From positions 1 through 64,000 of the forward strand of contig MU858132.1 of the NCBI GenBank assembly GCA_033297075.1: DNA of 64,000 nt, read 5' to 3'. A program made the translations under genes and the position numbers. Position 1 is the first letter of the stretch. Every line of letters begins with the position of its first letter. The notes beneath the pieces were generated by a model. It worked only from the letters and a program-made list of their open reading frames with translations, made no database searches and was not told where the DNA came from. This document shows, piece after piece, positions 1 to 8,779 of the stretch. The DNA is from Rhypophila decipiens (Eukaryota > Ascomycota > Sordariomycetes > Sordariales > Naviculisporaceae).

Positions 1-226
1 ATATGTCTAGGCAAGTAAAGTCTTTACGTATAATAAGTAGGAGCGAAGTTACCCCTAAGTACCTAACTATTCGAGGCATAAGTGACTCGGTTCTAGCACC
101 GAGGATAAATAATAGCCGGATCCCATTTACGCTTATGTTTGGCGAAAATCTAGTAGCTAGTAAAGCCCGAGCCCAGAGAGTGCCAGTGTTCACTAACCTA
201 CCGGAGGGCTCATTAGGAGGGGGTAG
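1..226 (+). repeat. Internal fragment A of a small LTR retroelement
   Basis: This stretch precedes the first LTR and ends in a purine-rich run (about 214-226, AGGAGGGGGTAG) directly against the LTR start, as a polypurine tract would. Its middle part (about 82-110) and its last part align with the stretch at 371-548, which also ends in the same purine run before an LTR. A short frame is open (3-242) but has no recognisable retroelement domain. I read it as the 3' internal end of an element whose left part lies outside the window. Confidence 0.6.
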
Positions 227-370
227 TGTGAGGATCGTATAGAGGAACAACCACCCTATACACCCTCATACGTACTATACATACCATTTACTTGATTAGA
301 AGATCCAATCAAGTCTAGTTGCTCTTTTGGGCTATGTTACGTAGTGGTGTGGTATGTCACGATCGTTACA
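227..370 (+). repeat. LTR copy 1 (144 bp)
   Basis: First of three copies of a 144-bp repeat. It starts TGTGAGGATCGT and ends ACGATCGTTACA, so the ends are TG...CA with an imperfect inverted repeat, as in LTRs. It follows a purine run and contains a hairpin at 290-314 (stem ACTTGATT/AATCAAGT). No matching 5-bp target duplication surrounds it, which fits a 3' LTR still joined to internal sequence. Confidence 0.75.
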
Positions 371-548
371 GCTACTCGGTTGGATTACTTAAGCGACACG
401 GTTGTAGTACCGTGGATAAATAACAAAACCCTATAGCGAACGCTTTCTGTCAATTCAATTGGGCCAAGACTACTTAGGTCTATTGAGTCCGAGCCCAACT
501 AAGCCAGTACTAATAGACTAGGTAATCTCGTCCACTAGGAGGGGGTAG
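371..548 (+). repeat. Internal fragment B between LTR copies 1 and 2
   Basis: These 178 bp lie between two LTRs and align in part with 1-226. A short hairpin (CACGGT/ACCGTG, 397-414) corresponds to CTCGGT/ACCGAG at 86-103, with a paired change in the stem. It ends in the same purine run before LTR 2. LTR-internal-LTR of 144+178+144 bp would fit a very small non-autonomous element (TRIM-like) or a recombined remnant; no coding domain is visible. Confidence 0.55.
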
Positions 549-692
549 TATGAGAATCGTATAAAGGAACAACCACCCTATACACCCTCATACGTACTAT
601 ACACACCATTACTAGCTTGAAAGCTTCCAATCTAGTATAGTTGCTCTTTTGGGCTATATTACGTAGTGGTGTGGTATGTCACGATTGTTACA
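549..692 (+). repeat. LTR copy 2 (144 bp, diverged)
   Basis: Same length and order as copies 1 and 3 but more diverged, for example TATGAGAATCGT at the start and ACGATTGTTACA at the end. It follows the purine run that ends fragment B. Its internal hairpin has a different stem (ACTAG.../...CTAGT). The right end abuts a 22-bp tandem array. Confidence 0.7.
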
Positions 693-823
693 ATAAATAC
701 CTTAGTTAGCTTGAATAAATACCTTAACTAGCTTGAATAAATACCTTAATTAGTTTGAATAAATACTTTAACTAGTTTAAATAAATATCCTAACTAGCTC
801 GAATAAATGCCTAGATTAAAGGC
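693..823. repeat. 22-bp AT-rich tandem array
   Basis: About six imperfect copies of a 22-bp unit that begins AATAAATACCTTA, with starts at 692, 714, 736, 758, 780 and 802. The array starts at the last base of LTR copy 2 and decays to the right. No coding potential. Confidence 0.8.
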
Positions 824-911
824 TAGACAGTGGTTTTAATAACTAACTAAAGGCGGCTGAGTAAGTCTAAAATGCGTTATATCTTGATAATTAATGCCTC
901 GTTTTAGCACC

Positions 912-1055
912 TGTGAGGATCGTATAGAGGAACAACCACCCTATACACCCTCATACGTACTACACATACCATTTACTTGATTGGATCTTCCAATCAAGTC
1001 TAGTTGCTCTTTTGGGCTATGTTACGTAGTGGTGTGGTATGTCACGATCGTTACA
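912..1055 (+). mobile_element. Solo LTR (copy 3) with 5-bp target duplication
   Basis: A 144-bp LTR, TGTGAGGATCGT...ACGATCGTTACA, nearly identical to copy 1. It is flanked by the exact direct repeat GCACC at 907-911 and 1056-1060, the 5-bp target-site duplication typical of LTR elements. There is no internal sequence, so this is a solo LTR left by recombination between two LTRs. It sits about 60 bp from the stop codon of the RIX7 gene. Confidence 0.85.
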
Positions 1056-1112
1056 GCACCCGTGATACCTATCTAAAACCAGGACTGCTCTATTGATTAA
1101 ATATGGGCAACA

Positions 1113-3488
1113 TCACTCGAGATACTCGTAATTATCTATGTCCTTGACACTAGGCTTGACTGTGTTCAACGCCTTTTCCCAGTCATCCTCAGTGATGACT
1201 GGAGTCTCCACGCCTGCTTCCCCTTGTGCCATACCTGTCATGTCCGCTCGGAGGGCCCTCTCCAGGCAAAATTGGGCTGCAGAATGCAGTAAATTGCCTA
1301 GATCGGCACCTGAGAAACCGTTGCAACGGGGGTCCAGAGCCACCGCATCCAGCATCCTCATGTCCTTGTCCTTTTCGTCGAGTTCGACACCTCTGGAAGG
1401 CATGGTCGAGGCGTTGGGAACGTCCGATGATACGCATGTGGCCGCAACCTTTCGGGCCTTTGATATTGTATTCCGGTAGAGTGTCTTGAGGATTGCAACG
1501 CGTTCGCTTGCCGAGGGAAGGCCGACGTAGATACTCGTGCCCAACCTACCCGGCCGTCTCATGGCATCATCAATGATGTCAGGGCGATTGGTGGCACCGA
1601 TGACATAGACGCCTGAACGGTCACCCACGCCATCAAGTTCAGTAAGTAAGGCATTGACAACACGTGCGGAGGCGTCTGATGATGAATCGTTTCCTCGCTT
1701 GGGAACGAGCGCATCCATTTCATCGAAGAAAAGCACGCATGGTGCGGACGATCTGGCCCTGCCGAAAAGCTGTCGGACGGCGCGTTCCGATTCGCCGACG
1801 TACTTGTTGAGTAGCTCGGGACCCTTGATGGAGATGAAGTTTGCCTGTGATTCGTTCGCGACCGCCTTCGCCACGAGGGTTTTACCACACCCTGGAGGGC
1901 CCCAGAGAAGGATACCTGCCGCGGGTTTGATTCCAACCATGGCAAAAAGCTCCGGCTTCTTGATGGGTCCGATGATAGACATCTCGAGTTTCTTCCGAAC
2001 CTCGTCGAGAGCGCCAACGTCAGCCCAAGTCGTATCGGGTATGGTACTGAAACCTTCTCGTCTCGAAGCAGGTTGGACACACGAGATGGCGGTCTTGAAA
2101 TGCTGTTGTGTGAGTTTGTTGTCGGTGTCCCATTCTTCTTCCTGGTTGGACCTGAGGAGGAGAAAGTTTCGCCGGACTCCGGTAAGGTCGATGAAGTCGC
2201 TTGGCCGTCTGGCACGGACTGTGTCCATTACTTGGTCGACATGGGTCTTGGTGCACTCGGACACGGCGGCGCTCACAAGGGTCTTGAGATCACTGCCGAC
2301 AAAGCCTGGCGTCGATCTGGCGAGCTCTTTGAAATTGACATCATCGCCCAAGGGAAACCCCCGTGTCATTGACCGTAGGATCTGCTCCCGGGCGGGCTCG
2401 TTGGGCATACCGATGTCGAGTTCGTGGTCAAACCGTCGACGGATGGCATGGTCGAGGGATTCAGGTTTGGTAGTTGCTGCGAGAACAATGACGTTTTTGC
2501 CGATGGGGGCATCGCGCTTGACTCTGTCCATGCCAGACTTCAGCTCTGCTACCATTCTGCCCTCCATGGCCTTGCTGATATTGTCGGAGTTGCCAGCGAT
2601 GGCGTCGATCTCATCAATGAATAAAAGGCAAGGTGCTAACCGGATGGCTTCGTCGAAAACTTCCCGAATATTCTTCTCAGATGCGCCGGATGTGCCATCA
2701 ACAATGGACTGTGCCTCGACGGGAATGAATGCCACTCCTGTGGTAGCAGCTACAGCGTGAACCAAGGCCGTCTTCCCGCAACCTGATGGTCCATGAAGCA
2801 GAAGAGCGTGACAGGCACGGATGCCCTTCTTCTCCCAATACTTCTCCGCCTGGAGAGGGAAGGAAACATCGTAGAACAAGCGGTTGAGAGCATCTTCGAG
2901 ACCCGCAATGTCCCTGATGTCAATCCCTGTGGGCGGGCTCCTGTCGACCTCTTTGGCTTTCCGCTTCTTGGACCGTGGCTCCATGTTCTGTTGCCGATCT
3001 CCTCCTGTGGTGTCCGATGTCTGCAGGCGGGGTTGTGATGATGAATTCAAAAGCTGTGATGATGAAGACAAAAGGTGCGATGATGATGGAGTCTCGAGGA
3101 TCTCGGATGAAAAAGATTTGCTGCTTTTATTCAAGCGCCAGGACTTTGCAATCTGAAGGTTTAATGAAGCGGAAGGAGACTCCTCTGCCTTTCTCTTCTT
3201 TAAAACCTTCCCCTCAGCAGCCGATAATGCGTCGTCAGAGTCGTCTTGGGCGTCGACCTTGAGCTCCTCCTTCCGCACAGCCAGAACCCGCTCGATAGCG
3301 TCCTCCAGTGGCCGCTTCTTCTGACGTGCCAGGCTGGAGTTCGACTTCTTGATGGTGTCGTAGACAGACTTTATGGTCAGCGGTTGGGGGGGGTTCTTTC
3401 CCTCGTTTAAGAGCTCGTCTTCCATCTTCACAACGGCGTGATAGACTTCACGGTCTAGGCCGTGTCGTAGTTGAGGGAGGCGCGACAT
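1113..3488 (-). CDS. RIX7: RIX7/NVL-type AAA ATPase for 60S ribosome assembly
   Basis: An intronless frame of 791 aa, close to yeast Rix7 (837 aa). It has two AAA modules. The first has Walker A GPSGCGKT (about residues 233-240) and Walker B LLFIDEID (about 288-295). The second has GPPGCGKT (about 530-537) and VLFFDEMD. The N-terminus (LRHGLDREVYHAV...) fits the small N-domain of the Rix7/NVL family, followed by a Ser/Lys-rich linker with basic nuclear-signal-like runs. The family is a nucleolar hexameric unfoldase that removes factors from pre-60S particles. The start is the ATG at 3488; the open frame continues 55 codons further but with no better start. An AAAAATTTT box lies 105 bp upstream. 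Cdc48 is the nearest alternative, but the N-domain and linker favour RIX7. Confidence 0.92.
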   Translation of the reverse strand: MSRLPQLRHGLDREVYHAVVKMEDELLNEGKNPPQPLTIKSVYDTIKKSNSSLARQKKRPLEDAIERVLAVRKEELKVDAQDDSDDALSAAEGKVLKKRKAEESPSASLNLQIAKSWRLNKSSKSFSSEILETPSSSHLLSSSSQLLNSSSQPRLQTSDTTGGDRQQNMEPRSKKRKAKEVDRSPPTGIDIRDIAGLEDALNRLFYDVSFPLQAEKYWEKKGIRACHALLLHGPSGCGKTALVHAVAATTGVAFIPVEAQSIVDGTSGASEKNIREVFDEAIRLAPCLLFIDEIDAIAGNSDNISKAMEGRMVAELKSGMDRVKRDAPIGKNVIVLAATTKPESLDHAIRRRFDHELDIGMPNEPAREQILRSMTRGFPLGDDVNFKELARSTPGFVGSDLKTLVSAAVSECTKTHVDQVMDTVRARRPSDFIDLTGVRRNFLLLRSNQEEEWDTDNKLTQQHFKTAISCVQPASRREGFSTIPDTTWADVGALDEVRKKLEMSIIGPIKKPELFAMVGIKPAAGILLWGPPGCGKTLVAKAVANESQANFISIKGPELLNKYVGESERAVRQLFGRARSSAPCVLFFDEMDALVPKRGNDSSSDASARVVNALLTELDGVGDRSGVYVIGATNRPDIIDDAMRRPGRLGTSIYVGLPSASERVAILKTLYRNTISKARKVAATCVSSDVPNASTMPSRGVELDEKDKDMRMLDAVALDPRCNGFSGADLGNLLHSAAQFCLERALRADMTGMAQGEAGVETPVITEDDWEKALNTVKPSVKDIDNYEYLE

Positions 3489-3592
3489 ATCTTGTCTGGC
3501 AAAAGGCCATGTCAAGTTTCCTCGGTTAGACCTTTTCGTTGCTGAATCATATGCCAAAAGCGCGGACTGCCTGCAGGTACGGGGTACTCGAT

Positions 3593-3601
3593 AAAAATTT
3601 T
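3593..3601 (-). promoter_or_regulatory. RRPE-like AAAAATTTT box upstream of RIX7
   Basis: AAAAATTTT lies about 105 bp upstream of the RIX7 start. This matches the core of the ribosomal RNA processing element found before ribosome-biogenesis genes in yeasts. I saw no PAC (GATGAG) partner close by, so this is suggestive only. Confidence 0.35.
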
Positions 3602-3659
3602 GGTGAGAGTTTTCGATTGGCTTTCTTTCAGTGGGGCAGGTCCCGCCAATCAACTGTGG

Positions 3660-4376
3660 AACGGCTTAAACTTTATCTGAACGGCAGTTGCCCAATTGGG
3701 ACGGCCTTCAACGATTTCAGGGCCAGCCATCAATACGGTAAGAGATACGGATACGGTAAGGTATCTCTAAAAGTGTGAATATCTGGATGCTTTGCTGGTC
3801 TCTTAAGATGTTGATCACCGTCTTTTGAACGGTTTTTTTTAACGACTTTTCGGAAATTAATTCAGAATACTGATATTATCAAATTTCACACCCCATTTTT
3901 ACATCTATGTTGCATGTCTCAGCACGACAAGAAATGAGCCTAAGAAGAGGGCATATTATGGCTAGCTTAAAATCCTTTGGTCTCATTATAGATATTCGTT
4001 CCAATGAACAAGTATTGCTGTGTTGTCAGAGGTCTCGGGCATTCCATCTTTACAATCTAGGAATTTATAAAATCATATCAACGTCGATTCACTTCGGCAT
4101 GTCACTGAATATCATCATCACGGGAAAGTATCGAAGGCATTGGAAGCCAAAAAAGCCATTCCAAGGCTCATTCATGATCGCTATCCATACTAGTCCCAAA
4201 CTGTCACAAACCCAATACTATGTATGTATGGTGGGAAGGCCGCTTTCACACTCTTGGATATGAACCCGAACCCGCGGCCGGAAGAGACGCACCAAAGATG
4301 CAAACAAGTTGACCCAGAAGAAGAAAAGCCCCTGAAAGATGACCAGCGCCGAAAATCAAACCGCCCCGGCGGGTCT
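3660..4376. other. Intergenic, no gene seen
   Basis: AT-rich spacer between the RIX7 upstream region and the carrier 3' end. It contains a small direct repeat of ATACGGTAAG (about 3733-3762). No supported ORF. Confidence 0.6.
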
Positions 4377-5840
4377 TTACTGCAGCCGCTTTGTTGGATC
4401 CTGCTGGACTTGATCGTCCATGGCCTTGATGCGCTTCTTGAGGAACTCAAATGATGAGAAAAAGACGGCATTGACAGCGCAGGAGCGTCCCATGGACACT
4501 CCAAGCCCCCGGTACATGTTTTTCTTGAAAAACTCGATTTTGACCGGTTCGACCTTTTGGCCCTTGGAATACATGAGGGAGTTGCGCTGGTAGATACTCT
4601 TTGCTGAATCGACAGGGTCTGTAGATTTGTGGTCAGTTTGAGACGCCTTTATAATCGTATGCAAGCAATGTCTCACATATTAAAGCCCAAGACACTATCC
4701 CGCAAAGCCCACCGGCTACCAAGACCGCTAGAGGATTAGAATGCGTGCCATCGCCGCCAAAGGTCGTCAGTAACTGCTTGCTGCTTTCGTACGTCATGAA
4801 ATATGTCCCTGTTCCAAGGGTATCGCGCACTATAACGAGGGCGGGTCAGTTCTGGATCAAGTTGGTCCAACAAAGTCGACGCCAAACTTACACAGGTGTA
4901 ACTTGAGACCGGTGTACAGTCCCCTAAAGCCTCGATGCTTGACAATGTTACCCAGCGTCTTGAGGGTCCCTTTATTCTGATAGCTGGCCGCGATAGCATG
5001 GCTCTCGGGCCTGGGACAATTCTTCTTGTCCGCCATCAAAACGGAAACCTGCGCACTGAGCTTAGTCAATTCAAAAGGACCTGCGAATGATGGAATGTTA
5101 GCTTCCGGCGACTCTTATCAGATCGGTGACCAGGCCGACTTACAAGCAATAAATGATATGCAAAACCCGGCCGTTGCGCCGGCAGCTCCAAACGTAGCAA
5201 CGGTCCAAAAGTTCGGGTATGATCCCTGCGCACTAACATGGCCCATGACATCAACTCCAAAGTTCTTCTTGACCCAACCGCTATAGCTGTATTTGGTGTT
5301 CTGGTATATTGAGAACGATACAGTCCGAACGAGAGTAATACTCGCCATAGGAGCCGTAACACCTGCGATGATGAAATTGCGTTAGTCAAGCGGAAACAAA
5401 ACAAAGTAAAGCGTATAGGGATAGTACCCACCTCGAAAAAATCCCCTCAGCTTCTCAGTCTGGTACGTCTGCCGTACACAGTCCAAGAATCCTGCATACT
5501 TGTAAGTTTGCATGCGCGTCTTGACACTATCAAGTGGGAATGTGCTCAAGGTGGACAGCACGCTGGAGGCAGATGCAGCGACCTCGACGCGATATCGCTT
5601 GAGGAGCCTCGTAGTATTGGACATCTCCGCTCCGCTGGCACCGACCCTACCGCCGCCATCTTTTCCGTCGTTGGTGATCCTGCTGCTACTGACACTGCTG
5701 CCGCCGCCGCTGCTCTCAGCCGTTGCTGGGGAGGCTTTCGGATTGTTGCCGTGCTGAGGCATGATTGAACGTGGTGGGAGGGGAGGGGCTGAACCATTTT
5801 GTAGTCTGTTGTCGTAGTTTTCTCGAAGCTCCGCAGGCAT
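4377..5840 (-). CDS. Mitochondrial carrier family protein (substrate unknown)
   Basis: Five exons: 5840-5432, 5362-5144, 5080-4892, 4829-4677 and 4618-4377 (403 aa); all four introns are GT-AG and the frame is kept. The joined protein has the three carrier signatures: FPLDSVKTRMQ, CPFELTKLSAQ (rebuilt across intron 2) and YPVDSAKSIYQ (rebuilt across intron 4). This is the tripartite six-helix solute carrier of the mitochondrial inner membrane. A hydrophilic N-terminal tail of about 90 aa precedes the first repeat. I used the ATG at 5840; the open frame continues to about 5930 without an ATG, so an upstream exon cannot be excluded. The substrate cannot be read from sequence; it may belong near yeast YFR045W, but that is a guess. 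Confidence 0.85.
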
Positions 5841-7906
5841 AGCTTGATCCTGCCCACCTCCCCCTTTCGTCTTAACTCTTGTTGTCCTCGCCAATGAGTC
5901 ACCTCTGCTTTCTCCCGGGCAGCCTTCCCGCTAGACTTTGCTCCCAAGGGCCGAGACCAAAGTACTCGGCACGGTCGCGAAACGATCGATCGCAAGCTGG
6001 TGAAGGTCCATCAAGGCCTCCGCCGTCTTCGCAATCAAGGGTCTATTTCGATTCGAGTGGGTGGCCCTTATGAGGATCTGGCACGTCGGAGGGGCTACAC
6101 GTGCGAGAAGCCGGGAGTATTCGATCGGGTGGGGTGGCGAATTGGAGAAGAGTCAATGCCGAGTTTAGATGGTGAAGAGGTTCTGACAATGTTTATGAAT
6201 GGTGTTTGGCCAGCTGCAAGCGAACGGATGAGAAGCAGCAGAGCGAACAGCCGAACCAAGGGAGGGAGATATGGGGAAAGGGGGACAGCGAGGGAAGGTC
6301 CCGTTCTCGATAAGATGTGTTTCCTCGTCTGGATCGGGTAACAGTGGATTATCGTTTCGTGGTTGAAGTGTTGTGCGACAAGATCCAGATGCGCTTTGCA
6401 AGTTGCCAGGACCTGGTGATGGCGTGGTTGGCGAGTTTTGGGTCGAAGCTTAATTGCGGGGTCAACAACACAAAGAAGCTACTCCATCGTCACTGGGCTT
6501 CCTCAGGTGGTTCGTTGTAGGCTTGTAGCTAGATGGAAGGAGCTCTCCACAATGACGGCTGACGCCTTGACGCCAAAGACAATCCCGCACTGTTGTAATT
6601 CTTGGGGTGCCGAAACCACACGAAGGAAAAAGCTTCTTGCCTCTACCAACATTTTCTACCACTACAAAGCTGGTGCTGCACCCTAGCAAGCAAAGCGAGC
6701 TACTTGGGCGTGTGTTCAATCTAGCGCGGGGCCGACCTCGGGTGCCTACTGTTTGATATCCGTACCGTCCGGGGTAGCTGGAGACTCATCAAATCATGCT
6801 TCCCCATTGCCCATCAGCAACGGCGCAGATAACAGTGCTTGTGAATTGTATTTAATTGTCTGTAGTTGATCACTGCAATCAATACCTGATTCCGCTGTAG
6901 CTCCCAGCTTGGTCTCCAGCGATGCTTGTAGTGACCTCTGTCTGTATTTCGGAAATTGAGGGTTCAGTTAAGTGATCAACGTCATTGCTGCAGCTTGGCG
7001 TTCCCAAAAGCGCAACAACCTCTCCTCCGGTCGGCACTTCGGCTTTCTCTGTGCCTCACAGGCCCTTTAGCACCACACCTCCGCGTTCAATGATCCTTGT
7101 CAACGATACCTGGCAGCAGCATTGCCCGTTATCACTTTCTTTTCAACGGCTGATATCGATCTCGAGCTTCGCTGTCCCTCAGGCGATATAAACACAAGGA
7201 TTCTGAGCCCTGACTCGTGATTTTTTTCCAAATCTCCAACCCCCCCATATTCGCCATCCTCTCTCGCTCGATAGAACTGATTCATCTCTCCATGTGACCT
7301 CAGCACGTGCAATATAAGTGTGGCTTTCTCGTGGTACCGGAGTCTCCAAATCGGCCAGTGATGATCATGTCCATGAATCAGGAGTTATGATACCACTAAC
7401 CCGTAGTGGCGCCATCAAAGATGGGGGGGCTGCTGACCGAGAGCGTTGAATTTTAATCTTTGCTTCTCACCGGGCAGGGGCGGCAGCAGTAGTCTTTGGT
7501 CTTTGCTCCGGTGCTCCGGACATCCACCGATTCACCGATTCATCCATCTCGATCCTGCCACCGGTTTCGTTGCCGGATGCAAAACAAAGAAGTAGATATC
7601 ACGTCCTGATAGCGAGACTGGAATCTCTTCTGGTCCCCGGGGAGTCCAATATCGAACCGCTTTCTCTCGCTTGCTTGACGTCGGTCCATATGCATTCAGC
7701 CGTCTGAATCGTTCATATCTTCAGGCATAAATTAGCAGTATCATTCAACATGGCCAGCGTCCTGTCGAAGTGCTCGTATTCAGTCCCATCAATGGCCGTA
7801 TATCTGTTGTTGCAAAACCAGACCATGTTAACAAGGCAAACAAGCGCAATTTTCCAAACAAACAAAACAAACAGGAAATAACCGTCAAGTCCAAAGCTCG
7901 CAAAAC
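5841..7906. other. Intergenic, no gene seen
   Basis: About 2 kb upstream of the carrier and downstream of the small LYR-like gene. Only short overlapping frames without family features or splice logic were seen. Confidence 0.55.
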
Positions 7907-8239
7907 TTACTTCTTCCCCGACATGTATTTCCTAGCCCCCAAAACACCCTCCCACGAATTACCCGTCCCCTTCCGTCCCATTCGTCTCTCCCACGAGATC
8001 CTCGTCAGCGTCTTGAGCAATCGATGTTCGAATCCCTTCTTCTGAGCAGCTTGCAAGAACAAAATCGTCCGCTGCACCGCTGCCGGCCTGAAAATCGCCT
8101 TCCTATCGCGGAACCCATCCCGTAGCACGTCCCGGATGATGAAGCGCGACGGTTTGGAGAAGCACACCGCCCGCAGACCTGCTCGCATCAGATGCCGGTA
8201 TGAATGGAGGATATCCAGCTTGCTCGTTGGCGCCGACAT
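7907..8239 (-). CDS. Small LYR-like (DUF1763-type) protein, probably mitochondrial
   Basis: A single-exon ORF of 110 aa starting at an ATG. Near the N-terminus it has LHSYRHLMRAGLRAV followed by FIIRDVLRDGFR. This resembles the LYR/Complex1 pattern (aliphatic-Y-R, then spaced basic residues and F), and I believe it belongs to the fungal DUF1763 family. The rest is strongly basic (many R/K, C-terminal KYMSGKK), as usual for small mitochondrial proteins. LYR proteins act as adaptors in respiratory-complex or Fe-S assembly, but no specific partner can be inferred. The next gene upstream (MFS) is on the same strand about 540 bp away. Confidence 0.7.
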   Translation of the reverse strand: MSAPTSKLDILHSYRHLMRAGLRAVCFSKPSRFIIRDVLRDGFRDRKAIFRPAAVQRTILFLQAAQKKGFEHRLLKTLTRISWERRMGRKGTGNSWEGVLGARKYMSGKK

Positions 8240-8779
8240 GGCTTGCTGGGTGGAATTTTGTCAGTTTTGCTGTGAAGGGCTTCGTTGTTGGTGAGTTAAT
8301 AGTGATCAACTGAGCTGTGTCTGGGATTCACATTTGTTGCTGAAAACTGGTGGCGCACGGACCACTACATATCCGATATCAGTCTCACGTTTCTTCTACC
8401 AAGGACTATAGCGCAGAATAACCGGTAAAGGAGGTGAATTCACAGCTGGCAGAATGAAATAGTACATTGGATTTATTGGCTAATCGAATATACACATATT
8501 CTACCTCTATAATCTACCCAGGACTGTCTAATCCTCTCCATGTCCCACGACAAGGTGTTCAGCTTCGCTCTGCCCCTTCCTTCCCATCAATGCTCACTCC
8601 TCTATAAATGCAAAGGCAAACGCCAAATCTCAATACTCTACGTTCAAATAAGTTCAGATACTCCCAAAAAAATCCGTCCGTAGAGTTTCTTTACCCTCCG
8701 GGTATGAATTCAACATCCCAAATCCATAAAAAAGTCTCCAAGGATGAAAGAAATACACAACTTCACAATCCAACTTCTA

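Noticed and set aside
1654..2760. 368-codon open frame on the + strand opposite RIX7
   Set aside because: Antisense shadow of a clear AAA ATPase gene; no protein family features.
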